From NCBI RefSeq assembly GCF_025725645.1, contig NZ_CP107007.1:1116001-1180000 (forward strand): 64,000 bases of DNA, read 5' to 3'. The notes beneath the pieces were generated by a model. That model saw only the letters and a list, made by a program, of their open reading frames with translations, made no database searches and had not been told where the DNA came from. The number at the start of each line of letters is the position of its first letter. Positions within the stretch are counted from its first letter, which is position 1. This document shows positions 36,665 to 45,484 of the stretch, piece by piece. The position numbers and the translations under genes are program-made. The DNA comes from Halomonas sp. GD1P12. Its GTDB lineage: Bacteria; Pseudomonadota; Gammaproteobacteria; Pseudomonadales; Halomonadaceae.

Positions 36665-37666
36665 TCACTGGTCATTATGCGCGTGGGGGCCTGCGCTGTC
36701 TGCGCCCAATTCGGCGTTATCGGCGGGCGTCTCACCTGCATCGATCTCGTCCGCCGGGGCGGGGATGTCGTCCGGGGTTTCCAGCGTAATGCGCCCGAGT
36801 TTGCCGTCGCGAAGCTCGTGCAGCAGTACCTCGCTTCCGCGGTGCCAGTCCACCTCGCCGCCGGGGCGCAGGCCGCCGCGCTTGGCGGCGATCTCCTTGA
36901 GGATCGCGTGGCCGTCGAAGCCCGCCAGGGCGAGAAAGTCCGGGCGCGTGGGGCCGTCGGCGTCGACGCTCTGAGGCGTTGGGAGCGCCTCGTAAACCGG
37001 CAGCGCCTTGAGCTTGTAGCGGCTCTTGAGCGCCTCGGGATAGCGTTTGGCGAGCTCGGCGCAGGCGACGATCGCCACGTCCACGTACTCGATGGCGGTG
37101 TCGCGAATGGCGCCGCTGGCGGCCAGCCGGTAGGCGCTCGCCTGATCCTCGATCTTGGGCCACAGTACCCCGGGCGTGTCGATCAGCGCCACGCGCCCGT
37201 CGATGCGCACCTTCTGCTGGCGCTTGGTGACCGCCGGCTCGTTACCGGTCTTGGCGATCTTGCGCCCGGCCAGGCCGTTGATCAGCGTGGATTTACCCAC
37301 GTTGGGAATGCCCATCACCATCACGCGCACGTCGCGGTCCGCGCGCACCGCGCCGGCAAGCTCGTGGCAGAGCTTGGGGATCTTCTTGAGTTCGCGGCTC
37401 TGGGTGGTGGTCACCGCCAGCGCTCGGGTGTCGGGTTGGGCATCGAAATGCGCGACCCATTCGCTGGTGCGCGTCGGGTCGGCCAGATCCGCCCGGGTCA
37501 GAATCTTCAAAACCGGCTTGTGGCGGGTCAACTCGGCCAGCATCGGGTTGGCGCTGGAGTAGGGCAGACGCCCATCGAGCACCTCGATGACCACGTCGAT
37601 TTCCGGCAGCGCCTCCTTGATCTGGCGGCGGGCCTTGTTCATGTGTCCGGGAAACCAGCCGAGCAT
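36665..37666 (-). CDS. ylqF: Circularly permuted ribosome-biogenesis GTPase (YlqF/RbgA type)
   Basis: 333-residue GTPase whose motifs come in permuted order: G4-like LTRADLAD at about 56-63, then G1 GIPNVGKST at 119-127, then G3 DTPGVLWPK. RbgA of Bacillus helps late 50S assembly. The start at 37666 (MLGWFPGHMNKARR) has AGGAGAG upstream. The C-terminus is an acidic Pro/Ala-rich tail. In gammaproteobacteria the role is less studied than in Firmicutes. Confidence 0.9.
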   Translation of the reverse strand: MLGWFPGHMNKARRQIKEALPEIDVVIEVLDGRLPYSSANPMLAELTRHKPVLKILTRADLADPTRTSEWVAHFDAQPDTRALAVTTTQSRELKKIPKLCHELAGAVRADRDVRVMVMGIPNVGKSTLINGLAGRKIAKTGNEPAVTKRQQKVRIDGRVALIDTPGVLWPKIEDQASAYRLAASGAIRDTAIEYVDVAIVACAELAKRYPEALKSRYKLKALPVYEALPTPQSVDADGPTRPDFLALAGFDGHAILKEIAAKRGGLRPGGEVDWHRGSEVLLHELRDGKLGRITLETPDDIPAPADEIDAGETPADNAELGADSAGPHAHNDQ

Positions 37667-37696
37667 GGAACTCTCCTGAAAGCGCAATCAAAGGGC

Positions 37697-37735
37697 AAAA
37701 AAAACGGGCTGCCATTCTATCAGAATGCCAGCCCG
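37697..37735 (-). terminator. Terminator of msrB
   Basis: On the minus strand a 12-bp stem with one mismatch (GGGCTGGCATTC and GAATGGCAGCCC, loop TGATA) is followed by eight T (37697-37704). Confidence 0.9.
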
Positions 37736-37780
37736 CGAGTGCGCGACTCATGTGGATGCGCCCGAAAACCGGGGGCGCCA

Positions 37781-38179
37781 TTACTCGTTGGGGTGAAACT
37801 CCAGCGACACCGAATTTATACAGTAGCGAAGCCCGGTGGTGTCCGGCGGCCCATCCGGGAAGACGTGGCCCAGATGGGCATCGCAATGCGAGCAGACGAC
37901 CTCGGTACGGGTCATGCCGTGGCTCGTATCGCTGTGCTCCTCGACGCTGTGGCTCCCCAGCGGCCGGTCGAAGCTTGGCCAGCCGCAGCCAGCCTCGAAC
38001 TTGTGCTCGTTTTCAAACAGCGGGGCATGACAGCAGACGCAGTGATAAATGCCCTGTTCGTCGCTGACCTGATAGTCGCCGGTGAACGGACGCTCGGTGC
38101 CTTTTTCCCGCGCCACGCGGTACTGCTCGGCGCTGAGCTCGCTGCGCCACTGCTCCGGCGTTTTTTCGATCTTGGCCAT
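37781..38179 (-). CDS. msrB: Peptide-methionine (R)-S-oxide reductase MsrB
   Basis: Repairs methionine-R-sulfoxide in proteins. The 132 residues carry two zinc CxxC motifs (Cys47/Cys50 and Cys96/Cys99) and the catalytic Cys120 in [13 protein letters not shown]. The resolving cysteine position of two-Cys types was not clearly found, although Cys65 (EAGCGWPSF) is a candidate. AGGAGG lies upstream of the ATG at 38179. Monocistronic with its own terminator. Confidence 0.95.
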   Translation of the reverse strand: MAKIEKTPEQWRSELSAEQYRVAREKGTERPFTGDYQVSDEQGIYHCVCCHAPLFENEHKFEAGCGWPSFDRPLGSHSVEEHSDTSHGMTRTEVVCSHCDAHLGHVFPDGPPDTTGLRYCINSVSLEFHPNE

Positions 38180-38503
38180 GGGCGCCTCCTTGATGGCGTG
38201 TGTCGGTAAAGCGTTGGTTCTTCAAAGCGATAGGTATCGCTTGGACTACTCATGACGGCATAGGGTTCAGTTTAGGCGATAAGCGCGGCTTTACCCAACC
38301 GGCGCACGGTGAGCGGCCAGTGGCTTGTAACAAGCGCCGCGCCTGCGATGGGAAGAAGGGAAGAAACAAAGAAGGGCGGCGGCGCTGTACGCCAGCTCGA
38401 TACTCGGGTCGAGCGTAAGTAAAATCACAAACTGAAAATCAGTGGCTTGACATCAAAAGGCCCTCTGAGTAATATACGCGCCACCTCGACGAGGCAATGA
38501 AAC
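38180..38503. other. Intergenic region upstream of the tRNA array
   Basis: 324 bp between the divergent msrB and tRNA operon. Apart from the tRNA promoter at its right end I see only a purine-rich stretch near 38348-38380 and no convincing open reading frame. Confidence 0.6.
38447..38482 (+). promoter_or_regulatory. Promoter of the tRNA-Glu/tRNA-Gly operon
   Basis: A perfect -35 TTGACA at 38447-38452, a 17-bp spacer and TAATAT at 38470-38475. The discriminator that follows (ACGCGCC) is GC-rich, typical of stringently controlled stable-RNA promoters. The first tRNA begins at 38504. Confidence 0.8.
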
Positions 38504-38579
38504 GTCCCATTCGTCTAGTGGTCCAGGACACCGCCCTTTCACGGCGGTAACAGGGGTTCGAACCCCCTATGGGACGCCA
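38504..38579 (+). tRNA. tRNA-Glu (anticodon TTC), copy 1
   Basis: Acceptor GTCCCAT pairs with ATGGGAC, CCA is encoded, T loop GGTTCGAAC, anticodon loop CTTTCAC gives TTC. First of three identical or nearly identical copies. Confidence 0.97.
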
Positions 38580-38602
38580 CTTCATCGTCAAGGTATCGGA
38601 GT

Positions 38603-38677
38603 GCGGGAATAGCTCAGTGGTAGAGCATCGCCTTGCCAAGGCGAGGGTCGAGAGTTCGAATCTCTTTTCCCGCTCCA
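38603..38677 (+). tRNA. tRNA-Gly (anticodon GCC), copy 1
   Basis: Acceptor GCGGGAA with TTCCCGC, CCA encoded, anticodon loop CTTGCCAAG gives GCC. Confidence 0.97.
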
Positions 38678-38683
38678 TAACGT

Positions 38684-38759
38684 GTCCCATTCGTCTAGTG
38701 GTCCAGGACACCGCCCTTTCACGGCGGTAACAGGGGTTCGAACCCCCTATGGGACGCCA
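38684..38759 (+). tRNA. tRNA-Glu (anticodon TTC), copy 2
   Basis: Identical to copy 1; starts six bases (TAACGT) after the preceding tRNA-Gly. Confidence 0.97.
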
Positions 38760-38781
38760 CTCCGAACGCGAAAATTGATAA

Positions 38782-38856
38782 GCGGGAATAGCTCAGTGGT
38801 AGAGCATCGCCTTGCCAAGGCGAGGGTCGAGAGTTCGAATCTCTTTTCCCGCTCCA
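38782..38856 (+). tRNA. tRNA-Gly (anticodon GCC), copy 2
   Basis: Identical to the first tRNA-Gly copy, in the same tandem unit arrangement. Confidence 0.97.
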
Positions 38857-38862
38857 TAACGT

Positions 38863-38938
38863 GTCCCATTCGTCTAGTGGTCTAGGACACCGCCCTTTCA
38901 CGGCGGTAACAGGGGTTCGAACCCCCTATGGGACGCCA
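38863..38938 (+). tRNA. tRNA-Glu (anticodon TTC), copy 3
   Basis: Differs from the other copies by one C-to-T change in the D loop (GGTCTAGG instead of GGTCCAGG). Anticodon and acceptor are unchanged. Confidence 0.97.
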
Positions 38939-38960
38939 ATTTCGCGCCTTCCAGTACTAA

Positions 38961-39035
38961 GCGGGAATAGCTCAGTGGTAGAGCATCGCCTTGCCAAGGC
39001 GAGGGTCGAGAGTTCGAATCTCTTTTCCCGCTCCA
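38961..39035 (+). tRNA. tRNA-Gly (anticodon GCC), copy 3
   Basis: Identical to the other two tRNA-Gly copies; followed directly by a run of T (39037-39042) that may help termination. Confidence 0.97.
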
Positions 39036-39201
39036 ATTTTTTACCCCCTACTTTTCGATCGGTTCGCTATTACACGGTAGCGACGGTTTTGCCGTTTCCG
39101 ATTTTCAGGCGTGCCCAGCCGTTAGCTTGAAAACGATCCCGACTGCCCCCATCTATGGGCGTTCTATACTGTTTATCCTCTTTTGCTGACAGGACATGTT
39201 C

Positions 39202-40164
39202 ATGGCCGAACCGGCATTGTCTATCCGTGGCCTTACCAAAGTGTACGGCAACGGCTTTCACGCCCTGAAGGGTATCGATCTCGACGTCCAGCAGGGCGAT
39301 TTTTTTGCGCTGTTGGGGCCCAACGGAGCGGGGAAGTCGACCACCCTGGGGGTGGTGTGCTCGCTGGTGCAAAAAACCGAAGGCAAGGTCTCCATCTTCG
39401 GTATCGACATCGACAAGGACTTCGCTAAAGCCAAATATCAGCTTGGCGTGGTGCCCCAGGAGTTCAATTTCAGCCAGTTCGAGAAAGTGCTGGATATCGT
39501 CATGGCCCAGGCGGGCTACTACGGCATGAAGCGCAGCGAGGCGCTTCCGCGGGCCAAACAGCTTCTCACCGACCTCGGCCTTTGGGACAAGCGAAACGGC
39601 AGCGCGCGCATGCTCTCCGGTGGCATGAAGCGGCGCCTGATGATTGCCCGCGCCCTGATGCACCGCCCGAAGCTCCTGATTCTCGACGAGCCCACCGCCG
39701 GCGTAGATATCGAGCTTAGACGCAGCATGTGGGAGTACATGCGTCGCCTCAATCGCGACGAGGGCACCACTATCATTTTGACCACGCACTACCTGGAAGA
39801 GGCCGAAAGCCTGTGTCGTAACATCGCCATCATCAATAATGGCGACATCGTGCGTAACACCAGCGTGCGTGAGCTGCTCGCCGAGCTCGACATCGAAACC
39901 TTTCTGCTCGACCTGGCCGAGCCGATCACCACCGTACCCGAAATCGAAGGCTTCGCGATCCAGCAGATCGAGCCGTCGCAGCTTTCGCTGGCGATCGAGC
40001 GGGGCCAAGAGCTCAACACCGTGTTCGAGGCGCTCAGCGCCCAGGGCATCAAGGTGGTGTCGATGCGCAACCGCGCCAACCGGCTCGAGGAAATGTTCGT
40101 GTCCATGGTCGAGCAGGGCCAGAAATCCATCGATGAGCCGAGCTCCAAGGAGACCTCCGCATGA
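39202..40164 (+). CDS. yadG: ABC transporter ATP-binding protein (YadG type)
   Basis: ATPase of an ABC-2 type exporter. It has Walker A GPNGAGKST, signature LSGGMKRR, Walker B LLILDEPTAGVD and the H-loop TTHYLEEAE. The ATG at 39202 is preferred because AGGAC lies at a normal distance; an in-frame ATG at 39196 is too close. It overlaps the permease gene by 4 bp (ATGA), so both are translated together. The substrate is unknown. Confidence 0.93.
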   Translation: MAEPALSIRGLTKVYGNGFHALKGIDLDVQQGDFFALLGPNGAGKSTTLGVVCSLVQKTEGKVSIFGIDIDKDFAKAKYQLGVVPQEFNFSQFEKVLDIVMAQAGYYGMKRSEALPRAKQLLTDLGLWDKRNGSARMLSGGMKRRLMIARALMHRPKLLILDEPTAGVDIELRRSMWEYMRRLNRDEGTTIILTTHYLEEAESLCRNIAIINNGDIVRNTSVRELLAELDIETFLLDLAEPITTVPEIEGFAIQQIEPSQLSLAIERGQELNTVFEALSAQGIKVVSMRNRANRLEEMFVSMVEQGQKSIDEPSSKETSA

Positions 40165-40934
40165 ACGCAACGCAAACCCTGGTGGCGCTCTGGACGCTGG
40201 TGATCAAGGAGGTCAAGCGCTTCACTCGGATCTGGCCGCAGACGCTCTTGCCGCCGTCGATCACCATGGCGATGTACTTCATCATCTTCGGCAACCTGAT
40301 CGGTTCACGCATCGGCGCGATGGATGGCTTCAGCTACATGGACTTCATCGTGCCCGGCTTGATCATGATGTCGGTGATCACCAACAGCTACTCCAACGTC
40401 GCCTCGAGCTTCTTCTCCAACAAGTTTCAGCGCTCGGTCGAGGAGATGATGGTCTCGCCGATGCCCAACTGGGTGATCCTCTCCGGCTTCATTCTGGGCG
40501 GTATGGCGCGCGGGCTGGGCGTGGGGCTGATCGTCACGGTCGTGTCGCTGTTCTTTACCAGGCTTAGCCTCGAGCATCCGCTGTTGACCCTGCTGGTGGT
40601 CGTGCTGACCTCGGCGCTATTCTCCATCGGCGGCTTCATCAATGCGCTCTTGGCCAACAAGTTCGACGACATCTCGATCGTGCCGACCTTCGTATTGACG
40701 CCGCTGACCTATCTGGGCGGGGTGTTCTACTCGATCTCGATGCTGCCGGACTTCTGGCAGGGCGTATCGATGCTCAACCCGATCCTCTACATGGTGAACG
40801 TGTTCCGCTACGGCTTTCTGGGCGTGTCGGACATTCCCGTGGGCTGGGCGCTGGCCGCCGTGTTCGCGTTCATCGTCGTGCTGTTCACCGTCGCGCTGTT
40901 CATGCTCGAGCGCGGTCGCGGCATTCGCAGTTAA
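40161..40934 (+). CDS. yadH: ABC-2 type transporter permease (YadH type)
   Basis: Integral membrane partner of the preceding ATPase. 257 residues with about six hydrophobic segments, and the ABC-2 signature region around LTPLTYLGGVFYSISMLPDF. The start overlaps the yadG stop. Ten bp separate it from queF, so yadG-yadH-queF may form one operon. Confidence 0.93.
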   Translation: MNATQTLVALWTLVIKEVKRFTRIWPQTLLPPSITMAMYFIIFGNLIGSRIGAMDGFSYMDFIVPGLIMMSVITNSYSNVASSFFSNKFQRSVEEMMVSPMPNWVILSGFILGGMARGLGVGLIVTVVSLFFTRLSLEHPLLTLLVVVLTSALFSIGGFINALLANKFDDISIVPTFVLTPLTYLGGVFYSISMLPDFWQGVSMLNPILYMVNVFRYGFLGVSDIPVGWALAAVFAFIVVLFTVALFMLERGRGIRS

Positions 40935-40944
40935 GGAGTCTGTC

Positions 40945-41778
40945 ATGGCACACCGCCCCGATACTCTGGAACACGCGCCCCTGGGGCGCGATTCCGCCTA
41001 CCCGGAGCAGTATGACGCGGCGCTGCTCTTCCCCATTGCCCGCGCCGCCAACCGGGCGCCGCTGGGCATCGAGGAGGGCGCGCTGCCCTTCATCGGCGAG
41101 GACGAGTGGCACGCCTTCGAAGTGTCCTGGCTCAATGGTCGTGGCAAGCCCGTCGTGGCGGTGGCGCGCTTCACGCTGCCGGCAAGCTCGCCGAACCTGA
41201 TCGAATCCAAATCCTGGAAGCTCTACCTCAATAGCTTCAATCAGACGCGCTTTGAAAACATCGACGCGGTGCGAGGCGTTTTGAAAGAGGACCTTTCCCG
41301 TGTGGCCGGTGCCGCGGTAGGCGTCGAGCTTTTCGACGTGGACGATGCCGCCCTCGACTCGGTGCGCCTGCCCGGCGAATGCCTGGACGCGCTTGATATC
41401 GCCGTCGACGACTACACCCCGAGCGCGGATCATCTAAGTGCCGATGGCGAAGTCATCGAGGAAACCCTCTACTCGCACCTGCTGAAATCCAACTGCCCGG
41501 TCACCGGCCAGCCGGATTGGGGTAGCGTGATGATTCGCTACAAGGGCAAAAAGATCGACCGTGAAGGGCTGCTGCGCTATTTGATCGGCTTTCGCCAGCA
41601 CCAGGATTTTCACGAGCACTGCGTCGAGCACATCTTTACCGATATGATGCAGCGCGCCGATCCCGAGGAGCTTCTGGTGCTGGCGCGCTACGTACGCCGG
41701 GGCGGGCTCGATATCAGCCCCTGGCGGGCCACGAAGGGAATGGCGCCGCCGGGGTCGCTGCGTCTGGCAAGACAGTAA
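40945..41778 (+). CDS. queF: NADPH-dependent 7-cyano-7-deazaguanine reductase QueF
   Basis: Reduces preQ0 to preQ1 in queuosine synthesis. 277 residues place it in the long, two-domain type I class. The QueF motif ESKSWK is at 87-92 and the catalytic Cys184 lies in LKSNCPVTGQPDWG. The C-terminal half has HEHCVEHIFTDM. AAGGAG precedes the ATG. No other queuosine genes are in the window. Confidence 0.96.
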   Translation: MAHRPDTLEHAPLGRDSAYPEQYDAALLFPIARAANRAPLGIEEGALPFIGEDEWHAFEVSWLNGRGKPVVAVARFTLPASSPNLIESKSWKLYLNSFNQTRFENIDAVRGVLKEDLSRVAGAAVGVELFDVDDAALDSVRLPGECLDALDIAVDDYTPSADHLSADGEVIEETLYSHLLKSNCPVTGQPDWGSVMIRYKGKKIDREGLLRYLIGFRQHQDFHEHCVEHIFTDMMQRADPEELLVLARYVRRGGLDISPWRATKGMAPPGSLRLARQ

Positions 41779-41834
41779 GGCGTTGCGCTAAAGTAGAGCG
41801 CTCACCACAGGCCGGCTTAATCAAAGGACGCAGA

Positions 41835-42395
41835 ATGGATGCACTGACGCTTCTTCACGAACGGAGCTCCATGGGCAAGCTCACCGAGCCCGCGCCCAGC
41901 GCCGAGCAGCTCGAAGCGCTTTACCAGGCGGCGCTGCGCGCGCCGGATCACAAGGAGCTGCGCCCCTGGCGTTTCATCGAGTTCAGCGGGGAAGGACGCG
42001 AGCGCCTCGGCGAGCTGTTCGCCGAAGCGGAGTTCCAGGAAGACCCCAGCGCGTCTGATGATACGCTCAACGCCGCGCGCCAGAAGCCGCTTCGCGCGCC
42101 GATGATCATCGCGGTCATCGCCCGCGTGACGCCGGAGCTTCCCAAGGTACCCAAGATGGAGCAGGTCATCTCCGCTGGCTGCGCCGCCCACGGCATTCTG
42201 CTGGCCGCCCACGCGCTGGGGCTGGGCGCCATGTGGCGAAGCGGCAAGTACGCGTTCGACCCGGTCGTGCGCAAGGGGCTGAGTCTCGAAGAGGACGATG
42301 AGGTCGTCGCGTTCATCTACCTGGGCAGTTTGGGCGGGCGCCACAAGCCGCTGGCCCGCCACGATGTCAGCGACTTCGTCGAGCGCTGGAACTAA
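41835..42395 (+). CDS. Nitroreductase family protein (YdjA-like)
   Basis: 186-residue FMN oxidoreductase of the small single-domain type. Typical features are the start MDALTLLHERSS, RAPDHKELRPWRFI for FMN phosphate, the DTLNAARQKPLRAPM segment, and GAMWRSGKYAFDP with LGSLGG near the C-terminus. This pattern is close to E. coli YdjA, whose substrate is not established. AAGGAC lies before the ATG. It is 22 bp upstream of a thioesterase gene. Confidence 0.88.
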   Translation: MDALTLLHERSSMGKLTEPAPSAEQLEALYQAALRAPDHKELRPWRFIEFSGEGRERLGELFAEAEFQEDPSASDDTLNAARQKPLRAPMIIAVIARVTPELPKVPKMEQVISAGCAAHGILLAAHALGLGAMWRSGKYAFDPVVRKGLSLEEDDEVVAFIYLGSLGGRHKPLARHDVSDFVERWN

Positions 42396-42417
42396 CCCGA
42401 TACGTCGAGGAGGTCGC

Positions 42418-42921
42418 ATGGCCACGTCTCGCGAGCCCGGTACGCCATTCCCACGCTTGTCACTTCCCGAAAAGGGGGAGGAGGACCTGGACGCCTTTCA
42501 GCGCTGGCTGACCCAAGCGATCCCCATGGTGGACGCCCTCGGTCTCAAAAGAATGAGTCAGAACAACGGCCATCTGGTGTGGGAGCTTGCGCTTGCGCCC
42601 TCGCTCAACGACAAGGGCACCGGTTTTGGCGGTGCGCTGACCGCCCAAACTACGCTGCTGGGCTGGTGCTGGACCACGCTCTGGCTTCGCCAGCAGGGCC
42701 TGGCGCGCGACGTGGTGGTCGCCGAGGCCTCCCAGCGCTTTCTGGCCCCGGTCACTCACGACTACCGGCTGATATGCAAACCCGAAGACCCTCGGGGCCC
42801 GGATGATCTCGCAAGCCGCCTCGAAACCCGTGGAAAGGGCCGTATTACGCTGGTGCAGGCGCTCTACTGCCACGACGTTCTCTGTCTGGAGGCCCGCGGT
42901 ACCTACGCCGTTTTGAGCTGA
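42418..42921 (+). CDS. Hotdog-fold thioesterase (YiiD C-terminal type)
   Basis: 167 residues with a single hotdog domain like the C-terminal part of YiiD/FabY-type thioesterases. Visible features are the helix region LNDKGTGFGGALTAQTTLLGW, quoted here as NDKGTGFGGALTAQTTLL, and VVVAEASQRFLAPVT. The start at 42418 has an excellent GAGGAGGT; a longer frame from 42298 lies within the nitroreductase gene. The substrate is likely an acyl-CoA or acyl-ACP but cannot be named. Confidence 0.82.
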   Translation: MATSREPGTPFPRLSLPEKGEEDLDAFQRWLTQAIPMVDALGLKRMSQNNGHLVWELALAPSLNDKGTGFGGALTAQTTLLGWCWTTLWLRQQGLARDVVVAEASQRFLAPVTHDYRLICKPEDPRGPDDLASRLETRGKGRITLVQALYCHDVLCLEARGTYAVLS

Positions 42922-43013
42922 ATGCGGAAAAGACTTGCTATTTAATACCTTAACCCCTAAAATACGCGCCGTTCTGTTGGGAAAGGCAACGCCCGGACCG
43001 ATAGACAAAATGC

Positions 43014-43101
43014 GGAGGGGTGTCCGAGTGGTCGAAGGAGCACGCCTGGAAAGTGTGTAAGTCGAAAGGCTTCGAGGGTTCGAATCCCTCCCCCTCCGCC
43101 A
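43014..43101 (+). tRNA. tRNA-Ser (anticodon GGA)
   Basis: 88 bases with the long variable arm of class II tRNAs. Acceptor GGAGGGG pairs with CCCCTCC, CCA is encoded, and the anticodon loop CTGGAAA gives GGA. A terminator follows. Confidence 0.96.
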
Positions 43102-43110
43102 CCGAATATG

Positions 43111-43147
43111 AAAAGGGGAATCAAGCATCAGCTTGGTTCCCCTTTTT
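43111..43147 (+). terminator. Terminator of tRNA-Ser
   Basis: A 16-bp stem with one G-T pair, AAAAGGGGAATCAAGC (43111-43126) with GCTTGGTTCCCCTTTT (43131-43146), and a T-run. Confidence 0.92.
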
Positions 43148-43287
43148 CGTTTCTGGTTTTTAAGCATTTTCCCGGCATGGCTAAAGAGCAGGGTGCTTTG
43201 GTTAATCTTTTTATGCTCTTTTCCTGGCTACCAGTGCCTCGCCTCATGCTGATGCAATAATTGTGTAGATCGATACAGGGAGAGCGA

Positions 43288-43611
43288 ATGGTCATTAAAA
43301 CCGTACTCGCGTTATCCACGTTGGTCCTATCAAACCTGGCCATGGCTGCCGATATACCGCGCTTTAAAGTTGAGGCCATTTGCAAGGAAATTTCTGGCAA
43401 TAGCCACGAGATGTATGATTTTTGTATTGAGCAGGAGCAAAAGTCCTATGACCAACTGCGCGATAACGCCGAATCGATCGACCCGCGCACGATGCGCTAT
43501 TGCACCGAGGGCGCTGGCGATAGCTATGAGGTGCTGCTGTTTTGTGTAGAAGATGAAACCAGCGATGACGCCGAGCCCTACAGTCACCCGAAATCCTTCA
43601 GCTTCGACTAA
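43288..43611 (+). CDS. Small secreted protein with a duplicated cysteine motif
   Basis: 107 residues, start at 43288 with AGGGAGAG upstream. A signal peptide is clear (MVIKTVLALSTLVLSNLAMA, cleavage before ADIP). The mature part contains two copies of one pattern, CKEISGNSHEMYDFCIEQE and CTEGAGDSYEVLLFCVEDE, about 40 residues apart. Four cysteines suggest two disulfides in the periplasm. I do not recognise the family and no function is proposed. It lies between tRNA-Ser and dcm. Confidence 0.8.
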   Translation: MVIKTVLALSTLVLSNLAMAADIPRFKVEAICKEISGNSHEMYDFCIEQEQKSYDQLRDNAESIDPRTMRYCTEGAGDSYEVLLFCVEDETSDDAEPYSHPKSFSFD

Positions 43612-43971
43612 CTAGCGAAAGGACTGCCTCGCGAAAGGTGGCGCGAGCAAGCGCGACTTGCCGCCAGACGATCTGCAATCGATGAGCGCCCGCCATGCAG
43701 GACGGGCGCAGTTGCCTGGTGTTGTCGTCCGTACCGGCGAGAACGGTTTTGCGCAGTGCCACGGGTTTCATTCCAATAGGCTTTCACACCGCTGTAGGCA
43801 TCGTCATCGGTGACGCTGGCGATGCACAATGGAAAGCTTTTGGTTCTGCCTTCGGTTGGACTTCGGTAGAGCACTTCGACAGCAGTGCCACATTCCTTGG
43901 TACCCCTCGCGATCCCCTCCCAATCCGCATACAATCCCTCATCTCGTCACACCTTTGACCCAGAGAGTTTC
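43612..43971. other. Gene-poor gap upstream of dcm
   Basis: 360 bp between the secreted protein and dcm. Open frames occur on both strands (43608-43934 minus, 43695-43958 plus), but none has a convincing start or resemblance to a known protein. The dcm promoter must lie here; none was assigned. Confidence 0.5.
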
Positions 43972-45405
43972 ATGGCCCTTTCTTTCGATACCGATAACGC
44001 TGCCGGCGCGGATGAATCGCCCTACGCCGAATTTGGCGAGCACGCGCTGCTGGAAAAGCTGCTGGAAATTTATGACCAGCGGGCGATCGCTGAAGCGCTT
44101 TCGGAAGTGGAGCCGGGGCGCTGGTGTCGGGAAACCGTCAACCGCTGGGCGAAGGGGAAGGCGAGCCCAAGTGTGACGCCGGCCGCGCGTCAACGCATGA
44201 TCGCCATGCTGCCCGCGCCCAAGCCAAACGATATTAAACCGGCGTTTCGCTTTGTGGATCTGTTCGCCGGTATCGGCGGGATTCGCAAAGGGTTCGAGGC
44301 GATTGGCGGGGAGTGCGTACTGACCTCGGAGTGGAACAAGTACGCGGTGCGCACCTACAAGGCCAACCACTTTTGCGATCCGCTCAAACATCGCTTCAAC
44401 GAGGACATTCGCGAGCTGACTCTGAGTGCGGATCTCTCCGTGGACGAAGAGGCGGCTTACCGCCATATCGACCGCCACGTACCGGACCACGATGTGCTGC
44501 TGGCGGGCTTTCCCTGCCAGCCGTTTTCGCTGGCGGGCGTATCGAAGAAGAACTCGCTGGGGCGCAAGCACGGGTTCGAGTGCGACGCTCAGGGCACGCT
44601 CTTTTTCGACGTGGCGCGCATTCTCGCGGCCAAGCGGCCGGCGGCCTTCGTGCTGGAGAACGTCAAGAACCTCAAGAGCCACGACCAGGGCAAGACCTTT
44701 CGCGTAATCTGCGAAGCACTTGACGAGCTGGGTTACGAGGTGGCCGATGTCGATGCGCCGAAAGGGCGCGATCCAAAAGTGATCGATGCCAGGCACTTCG
44801 TTCCGCAGCACCGAGAGCGCATCGTGCTGGTCGGCTTTCGCCGCGACCTGAACGTTCACGAAGGCTTCAGCCTGAAAGAGATCGCCAACCTCTACCCGGA
44901 TCAACCGTCGAGCTTTGGCGAGCTGCTCGATGCCGAGGTCAACGATAAGTACGTGCTCACGCCCAAACTCTGGGAGTACCTCTACAAGTACGCCCAAAAG
45001 CATCGCGAAAAGGGCAACGGTTTCGGCTTTGGGCTGACGCGTGAGAATGATGTGGCCCGCACGCTCTCGGCGCGCTATCACAAGGATGGCTCGGAGATTC
45101 TGGTCGACCGCGGATTCGACGACGCCGAGGATTTTTACACTGATGCCAACCAGCGTAACCGGCCCAGGCGGCTCACGCCTCAGGAGTGCGCGCGGCTGAT
45201 GGGGTTCGATGCGCCCGGCGAAAGCCGCTTCGTCATTCCGGTCTCCGATACCCAAGCGTATCGCCAGTTCGGCAACTCGGTGGTCGTGCCGGTGTTCGAA
45301 GCCGTTGCCCGGCTGATGAAACCGCGCCTTCTCGCCGCCGTTAACATAGAAGCAAACCGTCCAATACAGAAAGAGTCCCAACTCGAAACACCGCTGGCGC
45401 GCTAG
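43972..45405 (+). CDS. dcm: DNA (cytosine-5)-methyltransferase, Dcm type
   Basis: C5-cytosine methylase of 477 residues, close to E. coli Dcm (472). An N-terminal helix-turn-helix-like segment (residues 20-75) precedes the catalytic domain: motif I DLFAGIGG (96-103), motif [13 protein letters not shown] with Cys182, ENVKNL (motif VI), and QRxR-like [11 protein letters not shown] (motif VIII). The C-terminal motifs IX-X include [14 protein letters not shown] and [10 protein letters not shown]. By analogy the target is CCWGG, which is inference. It sits 79 bp upstream of vsr, so methylation and mismatch repair are paired. Confidence 0.93.
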   Translation: MALSFDTDNAAGADESPYAEFGEHALLEKLLEIYDQRAIAEALSEVEPGRWCRETVNRWAKGKASPSVTPAARQRMIAMLPAPKPNDIKPAFRFVDLFAGIGGIRKGFEAIGGECVLTSEWNKYAVRTYKANHFCDPLKHRFNEDIRELTLSADLSVDEEAAYRHIDRHVPDHDVLLAGFPCQPFSLAGVSKKNSLGRKHGFECDAQGTLFFDVARILAAKRPAAFVLENVKNLKSHDQGKTFRVICEALDELGYEVADVDAPKGRDPKVIDARHFVPQHRERIVLVGFRRDLNVHEGFSLKEIANLYPDQPSSFGELLDAEVNDKYVLTPKLWEYLYKYAQKHREKGNGFGFGLTRENDVARTLSARYHKDGSEILVDRGFDDAEDFYTDANQRNRPRRLTPQECARLMGFDAPGESRFVIPVSDTQAYRQFGNSVVVPVFEAVARLMKPRLLAAVNIEANRPIQKESQLETPLAR

Positions 45406-45484
45406 CTTTTGCTAGAGGTCTGGCGCGGCGGTAAAGGTAGGCCGAGCGTGCTACGCTTTGAAGACCTTCCCGGCGGATACTCGC

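Noticed and set aside
43608..43934. 108-residue minus-strand frame in the gap before dcm
   Set aside because: No ribosome binding site and no recognisable family; I also considered a transposase remnant but saw no DDE motif or inverted ends.
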